DNA from: Pyrenopolyporus hunteri
Lineage: Eukaryota; Ascomycota; Sordariomycetes; Xylariales; Hypoxylaceae
Reading direction: 5' to 3'
DNA: 64,000 nt
Assembly: GCA_902806595.1 (NCBI GenBank)
Contig: CADCXC010000004.1
Location: forward strand, 2,046,001 to 2,110,000
The notes beneath the pieces are model-generated. The model saw only the letters and a list, made by a program, of their open reading frames with translations. It made no database searches and was not told the DNA's origin. Positions 1 to 10,890 of the stretch are shown here, piece by piece (within the stretch, counting starts at the first letter, position 1; the number at the start of each line of letters is the position of its first letter). A program made the translations under genes and the position numbers.

Positions 1-2333
1 TACGATGGACAGATACGCGGCGTGATTATGCGCTCGTGTACGTTATCGGCGTTGGTATAGGTGACGTAGGAAGAATTCTAGGTATGCTTTCGGAGAAGTT
101 CTATGGGGTCGTAACTCGAATTCGAAGTCGAGAATCCCCAAAATTCCTGAAAATTCCCGAGGCTGAGCTGTGGCGCATAAATATGGCTAAGCTGCAAATA
201 TCGAAAAGTCACGTGATAGGGAAAGCGGATATTCACTTATTAGCTACAGCAGAAACATGAACGTAAAAATGCTGAGATTTCAAGATAGATCCGTATTATG
301 TGTTTTCCCTTATAAGAACCCAATCAATGACAAATTAGCAGAGTAGTTAACGCCTTTTAGTAGGAGGGTTAAAATACAAGGTAACTATGCCTTTATAACC
401 ACTATATCCCGTGGCGAAAGCATATTGTTTAAGAACAACGATCTAAGGCGGCGAGTCAGGATTAGCAACACGGCCTTATAACTTCTAATCCAACTTTCGT
501 TAAGAATCATCCAGAAGAGATCTGTTTGGCAAGACCAAACTTCGACATCACCTCCAATAACATAGATGTTGATCTATTCTACGTTACCTTGTCTCCTGAT
601 CTTCGGTCAATTGTCCGGATTGCCAAGGCGTCGCTAAAACAATATCCAGGAGGCCCGGAAATCCGCGTAAAGGGCCGAGAGGATCCTCTTAATTGGCCCA
701 ATACTATTAATCAGTTGCCCGGTCCTCGCAATGAGACATTTTGCTGAAGCCTCGTGGGATTTGCGTCAGATCAAGCTAATTCGTCTAGCTCCTGTCCCAC
801 TTCGCCAACGCTCGGTCCGTTCGTTTACGCCGCTTATAGAATGTAATGGAGCGTGCCTAAACGCCGATAGCAAGGTTATTCGTTGACTTTATTGATGGTA
901 TTTTCTCCGCTTGAATATCTCGTCTATCTGAAAAGATGTACCTCCCTACCAAGTCGAGTCATGGGTTGTTCGCTTATAATTTTCTCGGAAGAGGGACTTG
1001 GATTCTTAATGCCGACGAGTACCACATACACATGTATCTATGGCTAGGATGTTCGATATCAGCTTCCGGTATCTCCGCGTTCCGGCGTCGCCATTGTCTC
1101 AAAACCGGCGCTGAGTCAGCGGGTTGTTTTGCCCAGACAATTATTCTTTACCTAGGGTAAGTTACATGCATTCTAAAAGAGAGATATTATGGAAATCATT
1201 ACCAGTAGGTATTAGGCCGTTACTGTTCAGGAATTATCATGGGCAAACTCGCCAACCTTGTTGGACCCGTGAAAATCAGCCTGATACATACCTACCTACC
1301 TACGCAGATATGTAGGTCTTACATGTACGTGGCTGAACAAGTATATTACCATCTAACACACAAATCTACTTGCATATACCGTGTCTGCTTCAGCACCTAG
1401 AATCGTATGTGGATCCCATTTTTCGCTACATGCCTCCTGGACTAAGTACCTATATAACAAACATAATGTCTTCGGTGGATTCTTACGAAACGACGTAGGT
1501 CACACGGGGGGAATCTGAATCAACCAAGACCGACGTGAGGCGTCCCCCATGCTGGAGAAAGGAGAAGTGGCATGTTTTTCCTTCTTCTTATATTAGCGAC
1601 TTTGGTCGGAGCCTCCAAAGGGTTAAGTTGGTAGTATCGGGTTGGTCGGGTTGAATTCTTCCTGCAATACCTAGGTACCTATACAATTGATACATGTAAC
1701 ATGGTAGGTACGTAGGAATGCATGTGGCAGTAGGTAAGATGTGTGCATTTACTTACCTACCTAGGTACCAGTCAACGCCTAACGGAGGAAATACATTGAA
1801 GGGAAGGCTACAGGGAGGTCCTTACTAATAAGTAAGCCCGTGCTTTCCGGCGATTCTTTTGATCAATGTGTACATGTGTGCAGGTGCTATCCCGTCATAT
1901 TCAGCTAGCCTAGGTAGTAACTTCTAAGCCTGGTTGGTCGATTAGCAGAGAAAGGTTCAATGTGATCATTGCAAGGTAGGGGAGGGTACCCAATGACGGT
2001 ATCGCATTGTATATACATGTGGTACCTATTTCAATAACAAAGATTCGAGGAGTTACCTACCTACCTAGGTACCACCTAACCTATTGTTCCCCTCCAACGG
2101 AATTTTTTTCCTTCCCGTGGACCACTAGGTACCTACCTACGTTCAACCTGGGACTTTACCCCTCCATACCAATCCACTTTTTCTTCACGACCCCCATCAT
2201 AGAAAAGTAACCGGTCTCCCGTTCCCATCCGCAAAGTTGCAATTGACTTCTCTTCTATATTTCCATTCTCTAAGACGCCTCCTAGTAGACAAGCCCTCCT
2301 CTCCACGATTGAGCTACCAATATCACCGCAATC
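1..2333. other. Intergenic region upstream of the 6PGDH gene
   Basis: No reading frame here resembles a known protein, and the longest frames (about 75 codons) have no plausible splice partners. From about 1280 onward the DNA is rich in AGGT/ACCT tetranucleotides, often arranged as palindromes containing CCTAGG or GGTACC (about 1281-1317, 1670-1715, 1753-1770, 2054-2085, 2126-2141). The last 200 bases before 2334 are pyrimidine-rich, as expected for a fungal core promoter and leader of the 6-phosphogluconate dehydrogenase gene. Confidence 0.6.
1670..2141. repeat. Cluster of AGGT/ACCT palindromic repeats
   Basis: Several short runs of the tetranucleotide AGGT and its complement ACCT occur here, for example around 1670-1684, 1753-1770, 2054-2085 and 2126-2141. 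Many meet at CCTAGG or GGTACC, so each run is close to self-complementary. The same sequence type recurs in most other spacers of this window and in none of the exons I assembled. Function unknown. Confidence 0.7.
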
Positions 2334-4281
2334 ATGTCTGGTGCCGTGTAAGTCAGAAATTTCCCTCCATCTCCCTCGGCGGATGATGATTATCATTACC
2401 CCGCCATCATAATCGTCATCCCGCCGCCTCCCATCCTCATTTCTACCTGACCGCATTGACTGCCTACGCGACCCATGTAACTGAATGAACCTCTTGGGCC
2501 CTTTTAGGGCCCGTCTTACCAATATAACCAGTTCTCTGGGAGGCCCAAGGCGAGCTTCTTCCATAATATCCTTCTCTACGAATTCGACGTGAATCCTCTC
2601 CGTTAAATATCATGCTAACGAATCCGAAAGCGCCGATTTGGGCCTTATTGGCTTGGCCGTTATGTACGTTTATGCCCGAAATCCCATCCCCTTCAATGTG
2701 GTTCCGAGATATTCATCTGTTATAGGGGCCAGAACTTGATTCTGAACATGGCCGACCATGGCTTCACCGTCTGCGCCTTCAACCGAACTGTCTCCAAGGT
2801 TGATGCGTTCCTAGCGAACGAGGCCAAGGGCAAGTCCATCGTCGGTGCCCACTCCACCGAGGAGTTCGTCTCCAAGCTAAAGAAGCCGCGTCGCGTCATG
2901 CTGCTGGTACAGGCTGGCAAGCCTGTCGACGATTGGATTGAGACCCTGCTCCCTCTCCTAGAGAAGGGGGATGTCATCATTGACGGCGGCAATTCCCACT
3001 TCCCCGATTCGAACCGACGAACCAAGTACCTCCAAGGGAAGGGTATCCGATTCGTCGGCTCCGGTGTTTCCGGCGGAGAGGAAGGTGCTCGATACGGCCC
3101 TTCTCTGATGCCCGGTGGTAACGAGGAGGCGTGGCCTTATATCAAGGACATCTTCCAGAGCATCGCTGCCAAGAGTGACGGTGAGGCGTGCTGCGAATGG
3201 GTTGGTGACGAAGGTGCTGGCCACTACGTCAAGATGGTGCATAACGGTATCGAATACGGTGACATGCAGCTCATCTGCGAGGTTCGTCCCCGCAATCCTT
3301 GCTCTTATCTATGCGCGATATGATCGAGCTAACCCTACCAGGCCTACGATATCATGAAGCGGGGTCTCGGCTTGTCGAACAAGGAGATTGGAGACGTCTT
3401 CGCCAGGTGGAACAAGGGCGTCTTAGATTCGTTCCTGATCGAGATCACCCGTGACATTATGTACTTCAATGACGACGACGGAACTGCGCTAGTTGAGAAG
3501 ATCCTGGACCAGGCTGGTCAGAAGGGTACTGGCAAGTGGACTGCTATCAATGCCTTAGACCTTGGAATGCCTGTCACCCTCATCGCCGAGGCTGTGCTTG
3601 CCCGTTGCCTGTCTGCTATCAAGGACGAGCGAACGAAGGCCTCGACGAAGCTCGAGTACGTTGGCCGCACAACTAGCTTCGAGGGCAGCAAGGAGCAGTT
3701 CATTGATGATCTCGAACAAGCATTGTACGCTTCTAAGATCATCTCATATGCTCAAGGCTTCATGTTGATGCAAGAGGTTTGTCATCTATTAGCTCTAGTT
3801 CCAAAAGTATAAGCGAGCGATTCTAACTAAACGTCCCTAGGCCGCGAAAAAGTACGAGTGGAAGCTCAACAAGCCTTCGATTGCTTTGATGTGGAGAGGT
3901 GGTTGCATTATCCGCTCCGTCTTCCTGAAGGATATCACTGCGGCTTACCGAAACAACCCGGATCTCGAGAACTTGCTATTTGATGACTTCTTCAACAAGG
4001 CTATCCACAAGGCGCAGCCCGGCTGGAGAGACGTCGTTGCCAAAGCTGCCGTCCTCGGTATCCCTACCCCGGCTTTCTCCACCGCGCTCTCGTGGTTCGA
4101 CGGATACCGCACGAAGGACCTACCCGCCAACCTTCTTCAGGCTCAGCGTGATTACTTTGGAGCGCACACGTTCCAGGTTAAGCCCGAGTTTGCCAGCGAG
4201 AAGTACCCTGCGGGCAACTACATCCACGTTAACTGGACTGGTCGGGGAGGAAATGTATCGGCTTCTACGTACCAAGCATAA
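2334..4281 (+). CDS. gnd1: 6-phosphogluconate dehydrogenase, decarboxylating
   Basis: Oxidatively decarboxylates 6-phosphogluconate to ribulose 5-phosphate with reduction of NADP+, the third step of the oxidative pentose phosphate pathway in the cytosol. Five exons: 2334-2347, 2631-2663, 2726-3281, 3342-3776 and 3841-4281, giving 492 residues, the usual family length. The start is a 14-base exon whose join restores the conserved N-terminus ending in the dinucleotide-binding motif GLIGLAVMGQNL. Further family marks are the substrate-binding segment VGSGVSGGEEGARYG, the catalytic lysine segment GHYVKMVHNGIEYGDMQ and the C-terminal WTGRGG motif. All introns have GT donors and AG acceptors, and the fourth has CTAAC just before its acceptor. 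The first intron is long (283 bases), as is common for highly expressed fungal genes. Nothing looks damaged. Confidence 0.97.
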
Positions 4282-5192
4282 ACGGCTAACGCTCACACGA
4301 GGAGTACGAGCGCTACCACCGGTGGCGAGGTCGGCTTACGGCTAGGGGCCTTCTCGACGGCTGCAGAAACGAATGATTAAATCTAGCATTGTTATGACAT
4401 GGTCTAGTCAAACAGGTGCAGAATGAACAAAACAAATATGCGGAATAATGATGGGCAGTAGTGTCGACATGCCACTTTTGAAATGAATAAAAACTTAGAT
4501 ATTAGATCTCTCTTACTAGGATCGTCTCGTGCCGTCTCATAGCCTCAAATTAGGTTATCTTATATTATAGATATAAGCCTTGGAGCAAATAGCAAGAATT
4601 TATTAAGAGTTTGTTATCTTGTATCAATTCTATATCCTCTAACTCCGTTATTTTGCCTGGGTGCTTGACGCGGAGGTAACATACCTACCTGGTACACGGG
4701 CGAATATTGAAGCTTGTAAGCGATGGTTACCAGGTAGCTAGGTACCTAGGTACCCGGTCTGTATCCCAAAATCATAACGCAGGTGGTACTTGATTGGCTC
4801 AAGCTTTTACTACATAGGTACCTAGGTATCTTAGATACACACCAGCCACACAGTCTCTGGTAAGGGTACGTTAGTAGGTACCTACAAAATTCAAGTAACC
4901 GGGCCCATAAATTAATGCCACAATCAAGCCTCGATTCCTGTCTCTCGCAAGTTTAGTTTCCCCAAAGGAAAGTCGAGCTTTTGTCGTCGCGCTTCTTCGC
5001 GACCATCAATCAAATTGGAAGTTTCGCGCAGCCTTATTAAACCTCTACGGTACTTGCGCCTCGCATCCTGCTGTTCCCATCACAACTCCGATGCGACACC
5101 GCGAAATCGATACAGACACCGGATACTTCTAGTTACTACGGCATTGATCAATTGAGTGCGATAATCCAGTTCGTATCTCTCAAACAAACAAA
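4282..5192. other. Spacer between 6PGDH and Ssr4 genes
   Basis: Holds the 3' region of the 6PGDH gene and the promoter of the Ssr4 gene. AGGT/ACCT repeats with CCTAGG and GGTACC cores lie at about 4735-4755, 4815-4830 and 4873-4885. No coding potential recognised. Confidence 0.6.
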
Positions 5193-7500
5193 ATGTCATC
5201 GATGGGCGACCCCAGCTATGGGGTCCATAGAGAACTGGTATCTCTCACCTGCGTCTTACGTTCAAAACGTCTTAACAAACCGTCCTATACGACCAGTTGC
5301 TAATGAAAGCTACTTACATTTAGCTTCCGCATGTTCACCTCATCTCGACTTACAGATATACTCTCAAGGCCCGAGTTGACCCCTCTGAAGTGACCAGCTG
5401 GTTGATGCAAGCCCCCAAAATAGCCCGCGATACCGCGCCCTTCTTCTGGACCTACCTCGAACGTCCCGAGAATGGAAACATCTTCTTGACGTGGCAGCCC
5501 TTGCAACAGATGGGCGTGAACTTCGCCAGTGACGGTTATATTTGGCCACCACAGGAGCAGTACTTACAGCAAGAAGTGGGAAACGGAGTGGTAGGTTTTG
5601 CTCGACATTCCCCGAATCGCGAGCTGCTGGCTCATAGTAACCTGTGCAGATTCTCGAGATGTACTATCACAAAGCTGGGTTTGCCTATGGCGAGCCTTTC
5701 GCAACCCATTCTAGACGACGTTTCCGCCTCACTCCTCCGAGTGTTCACAATCCGAATGCTCCCCAGGTCGATCCTAGCTTGTGGATAGTCCACTACGGTC
5801 CCGTTGAGAACAACGAGCGCATCCCTTCCCAGATGATACCCAGAGACAGCCGAATGCAGGCTATCCTAGAAACTCGCGCTTATCTCCAACGATGTGGACA
5901 GATTCAGCGAAAAGAGTTCATCCTTGGCGACCGCGTGAATTGGCCCCAGATTGCCTGGCCGAGGGAACCTTCGAGGCAGCCTATGTTTGCTGGCCCTCGC
6001 GGAGTCCCCCAGGCGATGGCATACCCTCCCCACCCCCCTACGGCCGGAGGGCCACCATCGAAGCGCGCGCGGACTGCCCAGGCCGCCCAGGGCCAAGCGC
6101 CTCCCGCCATGGCCGCCATTCCGCCGCAAGATAGCGCATATGACGATGAGGAAGACACTTCTCGCGGCGACATGTTCGACCATCTAACCCCGCGAGAAGT
6201 TAGCCTAGCTCGCTACCGTCAGAACCACGAGTGGATGGAAGAAATATTGTCGTCGCCATATCGAATGGGCCAGATTGGTTTCTCGGATATCGGGCTGGGT
6301 CTTAAAGGAGAGCTTTCAAGCCTGACCGAGGGCATTTTCGAAGCACATGGCTTTAACACTACCACCCAATCTCCTTCAAAGCCTACTGCGACGCAGTTCG
6401 ATCCTGAGAAAGCTTCCGAATTTCGCAAGCGAGTTAGCGACCGACTTCGTTCTACGCAGGCGGAGATTGAGGCAATGAAGGCGGAGCACGCTAAGAAAGT
6501 AGCCAAGTTCAAGCACAACTCCCTTCTGACCGTTGCTGAAAGGGAGCTACGGTCAGCCACAGACGAGCAAGGTCCCGACCAGCTACAACTTGAAGGCAAA
6601 GTTGAGGAGAGCGAGGACGGCACTAACCGCTGGCCCTCAAAGCATAGCAAAAAGGTCGATGAGATCGTATCCCAGGTCGAAGCGCACCTGGGTCGCCGAG
6701 CAGAGGTCATCTACGAGCTAAGGCGGATACAAGACGGGGGTTATCAAGAGCCTGCTCCGGAGCCGACGCCTCAGCCGATCTCGGCTTCTGGACCTGTTCT
6801 TGGCGAAGCTCAGAATGGTCCACAGGGGAGCGCCGTGATGTCCCGCCAGCCGTCGCATGCAGGATCCCAGCATAGTGGGTTCATGATTGGGGATTCCGAT
6901 ATTGACATGGGTGGGACGGCTGCCGGCCTCCTCGACCAAATGCATACCGGGACAGGGGCATCGTCTACTTCCACGCCGATGAATAACTTCCCAACGCCTC
7001 AAGCTCCGGCTTCTGCCGTTCATTCCCGCGTTGCCACGCCTGCGCCTGCGAATATGAATATTCCCTCGCCGCAACAGCCCGCCCAAAGGGATGAGACGGG
7101 CGATGTGAACATGCACGGCACAACTGAGCCTCCGGCCGGAACCGCACCTGATCAGGGGACGGGGAGCGGAGACTGGGTGGTCGTACCCAAAGATGGCAGT
7201 GCTATTCCAGAAGAGCCCCCAAACGCGGCGTCTGCCAGTAACCCGCCGAAACCAACAGACGCCGTAAGCAAACAGGCGTCAGCAACAGGAACCCCTTCGG
7301 GGTTCGAGGGCGATCAAAATGACTTCAGCTCGCTGGACGACCTAAATACGGCCGGGGATGTGTTGGCAGGATTCAGTGAAACGCCGGGAGACCTCGGGGA
7401 GGGTTTGGATTTGGATATGGAAGATTCGGCATTCGGCGACGCCTTCCACGGCGTGGACACGCAGCAAGGTAGCGGCACACCGGCCGAAAGTAACACTTAG
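5193..7500 (+). CDS. ssr4: SWI/SNF and RSC complex subunit Ssr4
   Basis: Homologue of fission yeast Ssr4 (Pfam SWI-SNF_Ssr4, formerly DUF1750), a fungal accessory subunit of the SWI/SNF and RSC chromatin remodelling complexes in the nucleus. Three exons, 5193-5237, 5324-5590 and 5650-7500, give 720 residues, and both joins are phase 0. The second exon opens with LPHVHLISTYRYTL and continues into the conserved segments GNIFLTW and FASDGYIW. The third carries DPSLWIVHYGP (about residue 144) and EWMEEILSSPYRMGQIGFSD (about 297-316). A charged helical stretch, probably a coiled coil, covers about 362-395. The C-terminal third is Pro/Ser/Gly-rich and ends in an acidic segment. The N-terminal domain identifies the family; the disordered tail is typical of filamentous fungi. 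The 15-codon first exon is the least certain part. Confidence 0.9.
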
Positions 7501-9105
7501 TATGTGTCGCTAGAAGTTTTGGCCTCGATCACCGAAAAAAGAGATGAAAACGCCCTCCACAGTCGGAATCGCGGGATACCGCCAGGTTTATGACGTATCT
7601 CGTCGGACTAGTATTGAACCTATGCTTGTTAAGAGGGTACCGACTACGATCGCAGGAATCAAAGGGGGCTAGGTGTTTCTGAGGAGGCGTTTCAGGGTAT
7701 TTTTGAGAGTCGTTTGATTAAAATCGAGAAAGGGAACTCGACTGAAGTGTATTGCTAGTAGATTCGATTCTATTTACAGGCTCATCCACATCAAGGGCTA
7801 AGCGCGGCAGGATATAGCTACGCTCTATCTAGCTCATTAAGGCTTCAATGACACTATCTGAAGCAAATTCTCTAGAAAAGATCGCGGCCTACGAAGGTTA
7901 GTAGTCTTTCGAGCAAGCAAAGGCGGCGCTACATCGTAGTATATACGTACCGTAGGAGTAGGTGAGGAGGAAGTCTTCAGGTTTTAAATAATACTCCCGC
8001 GTTTTCAGCCTATTGTCGAAGCTTAACAACTTATGTGCCTCTTTTAGATGGCTTGTAAGTGTCCTGGCGCCGGCGAGTGGGAGGATGAGGTTGATATTAG
8101 GCTCGCTTGCTTGGCGAAGCAGGTTTCAGAACCGGCAGGGTCCCGTCTCAACCCATTAGAGCCAAGGCCCTGACAGAGAGCCTTCTAGACCTCCCTTGTC
8201 CCCAAATTAAAAGGAAGCTCAATGACGGGAGTAGACTATTGGACTCTAGCATGGCCTACAGGCCCGGTCCTGCTCAGTTCCGGGCCAGGGGTAGCCACGT
8301 CGTTAAGCACGGCTGTTTTTGAGCCGCGATTCCTGACTTCACATCATTAAATCTTCGTATTCCCCCAAGCTATCTAATTGGCTTGATCCGTAGTTCTCCG
8401 GGTGTTTCCTTCATGCCCTGTAGCGACGTTGAGTCGACTATGGTGGAAGTCCACCCCATGTTTGAGCACGGAGCGGTTGGCTGTATTTACCCAATTCTTC
8501 TCGACTTTCTCGAGCTTCCCGCCGGACCTTGACATCTTTTCATCCCATGTGTTCATTAGGTATGGGTCTTTTATCTATCCGACCTTAACTTTAGGACACC
8601 CCTGAGACATGGGTACGGTATATTATTCTTGGATAAGACACCGCAGTGGTTAGTCGACACGGCAGAGACCAATAGACGTCGGGCCATGAAATGATGCCTC
8701 GAGCTCAGACGTCTTGCTGTAGATCACGGGGAACCGCCTAGTAGATTATCGCGATACGTATTGTGCATACAGTCTGTTCGCAATGCGAATCATGCTCACA
8801 CCCTCCGCTAGATTTTCCCGCGTTTTTATCCAAGATCTCGTTCTCGATTTGCAGTTCCTTTCCTTTCTCATCATGCATACCCATTATCTTCTTTTTTTCC
8901 TTTTTTTCTAACATTCCCTTAATATTTTCGTCCGCCGGTCAGGACTCACTGCTGAGCAGTCTTGCATTCTTTTTGTATGATTTTTTTTTTATTTAATTTT
9001 TAACATTCGTTCTTCGTACACGAGATTCCGCCTTGACCTATCCCGGTTTCTGCGAACCATAATTTCTAGGAACCAGGAAGCGGTAGGCGTTAAGGGGCCA
9101 AGAAA
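7501..9105. other. Spacer upstream of the GPI-type gene
   Basis: No coding region recognised. The portion just before the next gene, about 8880-9000, is a T-rich and CT-rich tract with runs of seven or more T, the usual look of a fungal core promoter. The proximal part, up to about 7800, is probably the 3' untranslated region of ssr4. Confidence 0.55.
8880..9003 (+). promoter_or_regulatory. CT/T-rich core promoter tract
   Basis: Strongly pyrimidine-biased DNA with several poly-T runs, about 100-225 bases before the ATG at 9106. CT-rich tracts of this sort commonly precede transcription starts in filamentous ascomycetes. Inferred from composition only. Confidence 0.4.
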
Positions 9106-10272
9106 ATGAGGCAATCACATCTAGTCACGGTTTTTGCTGTTGCGTTTGGCACGGCCTTTGATGGAGCCTATGCCAGTCCGGCCCCTATACCTCAGCGAGA
9201 TCAAGGCTCACTCAGACCTAGCGACTTGGCCGCGATACCCTCTCCCAAAGGCCAACTTCAGGAACTGCCCTCCAGTCCGGGATCTCAGGCGGGGGTTGGT
9301 TCCGGGCCCGCAGATACAGCCTCCGGGGGACTCGTACAACTACCTGGCGCGCAGGTAACGGCGGGTCAGCTAGTCGCTCTTCCTGGGCTAGGGGAGACAA
9401 GCGCTGTCACTGACGTGGCCACGAGTAGCACATCATCTGAATCTTTAGTATTGGAAACAACATCTAGTGCTGCCGTCGCGGTTGGAACAACCACAGCAGC
9501 CGCAGTTGAGACGTCAGAAGTGAGTCGCCATCATACTTAGCTAATTCGAGCTTGAACCCCTGACCTTTTCCAGGCCGCCATCGTTACTTCATCATCATCA
9601 AGCTCAACGTCCCTCGTGGGAATTATCCAAAGCTTCCAGCGTGTCCCGCCCGCGGCAACGACCGCCGCCACTTCATCCACGGCCCTCAACGCTGGCCTCA
9701 TAGCGAACTCAAGCACTCCAGTGCTGGCTCCCAGCCTCACCTCCATCCAAAGCTTCCAGACCATCCACACCAGCGCCGCCGCGCTCCCAGTCTTCGCGAA
9801 CTCGTCGAGCCCAGCCTTCGCAACTAGCCCCCCCAGCGCACCCACCACCTCGAGATTCGGTAGCTTCCTCAACTCCACCACCGCCGTAGCCGGAGCCACG
9901 GGCGGGCTTACCGCCCTGCCGACTAGCGGTGGTGGTGCCGCCGCGGCCTCCGGGTCTCTGCAGCCCCTCCCCGGTGCCGGGAGCGCTCAAGGCACAGGGG
10001 TCCTGCAGCCGCTCCCCAAGGCCTCGGGCTCCGGTAGCGAAGGCGACGCCGCTGCCACCGCTACGCAGACGGCGGGCGGCTTGCAACAGCTCCCTAGCGC
10101 GCAGACGACGGGGTCACCACTGACTCTGCCATCCTCGGGGGCGCCGGTGGCGGCGGCAAATGGTACTCTGTCCCCGCCCAATCTGAGCGCGGGAACGACG
10201 CGGGCGCCTGGGCTGCTGCCTGCTGTTCTGGTGGCGGGGCTTGTAGGGGCTTTGACGCTGTTTGATTTGTAG
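9106..10272 (+). CDS. Secreted, probably GPI-anchored Ser/Thr/Ala-rich protein with LP-containing repeats
   Basis: Two exons, 9106-9519 and 9574-10272, joined in phase 0 through a GTGAGT donor and a CCAG acceptor, give 370 residues. An N-terminal hydrophobic segment ending near AYAS looks like a secretion signal. The last 26 residues are a hydrophobic tail (LLPAVLVAGLVGALTLFDL) after a small-residue region, as in GPI-attachment signals. Between them the protein is almost entirely Ser, Thr, Ala, Gly and Pro, suited to heavy O-glycosylation. A short repeat of the form (G/S)xLxxLPxA recurs: LQELP, LVQLPGAQ, LVALPG, LTALPTSG, LQPLPGA, LQPLPKA, LQQLPSAQ. A second pair of related segments reads IIQSFQ and SIQSFQ. 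I do not recognise a catalytic domain. It is most likely a structural cell-wall or surface protein; the function is unknown. Confidence 0.75.
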
Positions 10273-10890
10273 GTAGTGTGAGGGGTTAGGTAGGCTGTAA
10301 TGCGGAAATTTTGTCTCGTTAAGAATATCTCGGATTCCGAGGCGCTCTCACGTATCCTGTTGAGTTTGTTTTTGCATCTGCATGAGTTACGTGGCTGTAG
10401 GCTGATTATGCGTGACGTTGTATTTGCCCAAGGGCTGTGCCAGGCGCTTTACCCCTATCGCTACCCGCGGCGATGGGGTACTCCTACTCCTGCCTGGTAA
10501 TAGGAAATCCACTCACACACGTCGTTCACGACGATGTTCTCTGAAAGCTTGAGTTTCACTATTGATCACATATAGGCACCCAACGGTAGTATCTATTCAG
10601 CGATATCTTATTTGATCTATTGCGCGAAGATCAGCCTTGGGCTTAGGGTAGATTACGCTTCCATAGGACAGCAGCGCCCGAATCTGTTCTAGCACCCCAT
10701 TCGTTAGGCTTGTATAACTTTGGGCCCCGATGGTACAATACATAACCTCCCCTAGGTAGGCGGTGCAATCTTACCATGCCAGCCTCCCTTACTCCCTTGA
10801 CTGTCGTTAAATGTAATAGTATTATCGTCATTCAGTTTGTCCACTTTTATTTTCATGTCTCAATAGACCCTGAGGACATACAGATAACGA
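10273..10890. other. Spacer between the GPI-type and SNF2 genes
   Basis: No supported coding region. It contains the 3' end of the GPI-type gene and the promoter of the SNF2 gene. Confidence 0.55.

Noticed and set aside
936..1160. Short plus-strand frame near the left end
   Set aside because: Seventy-four codons, no domain and no splice partner or conserved feature.
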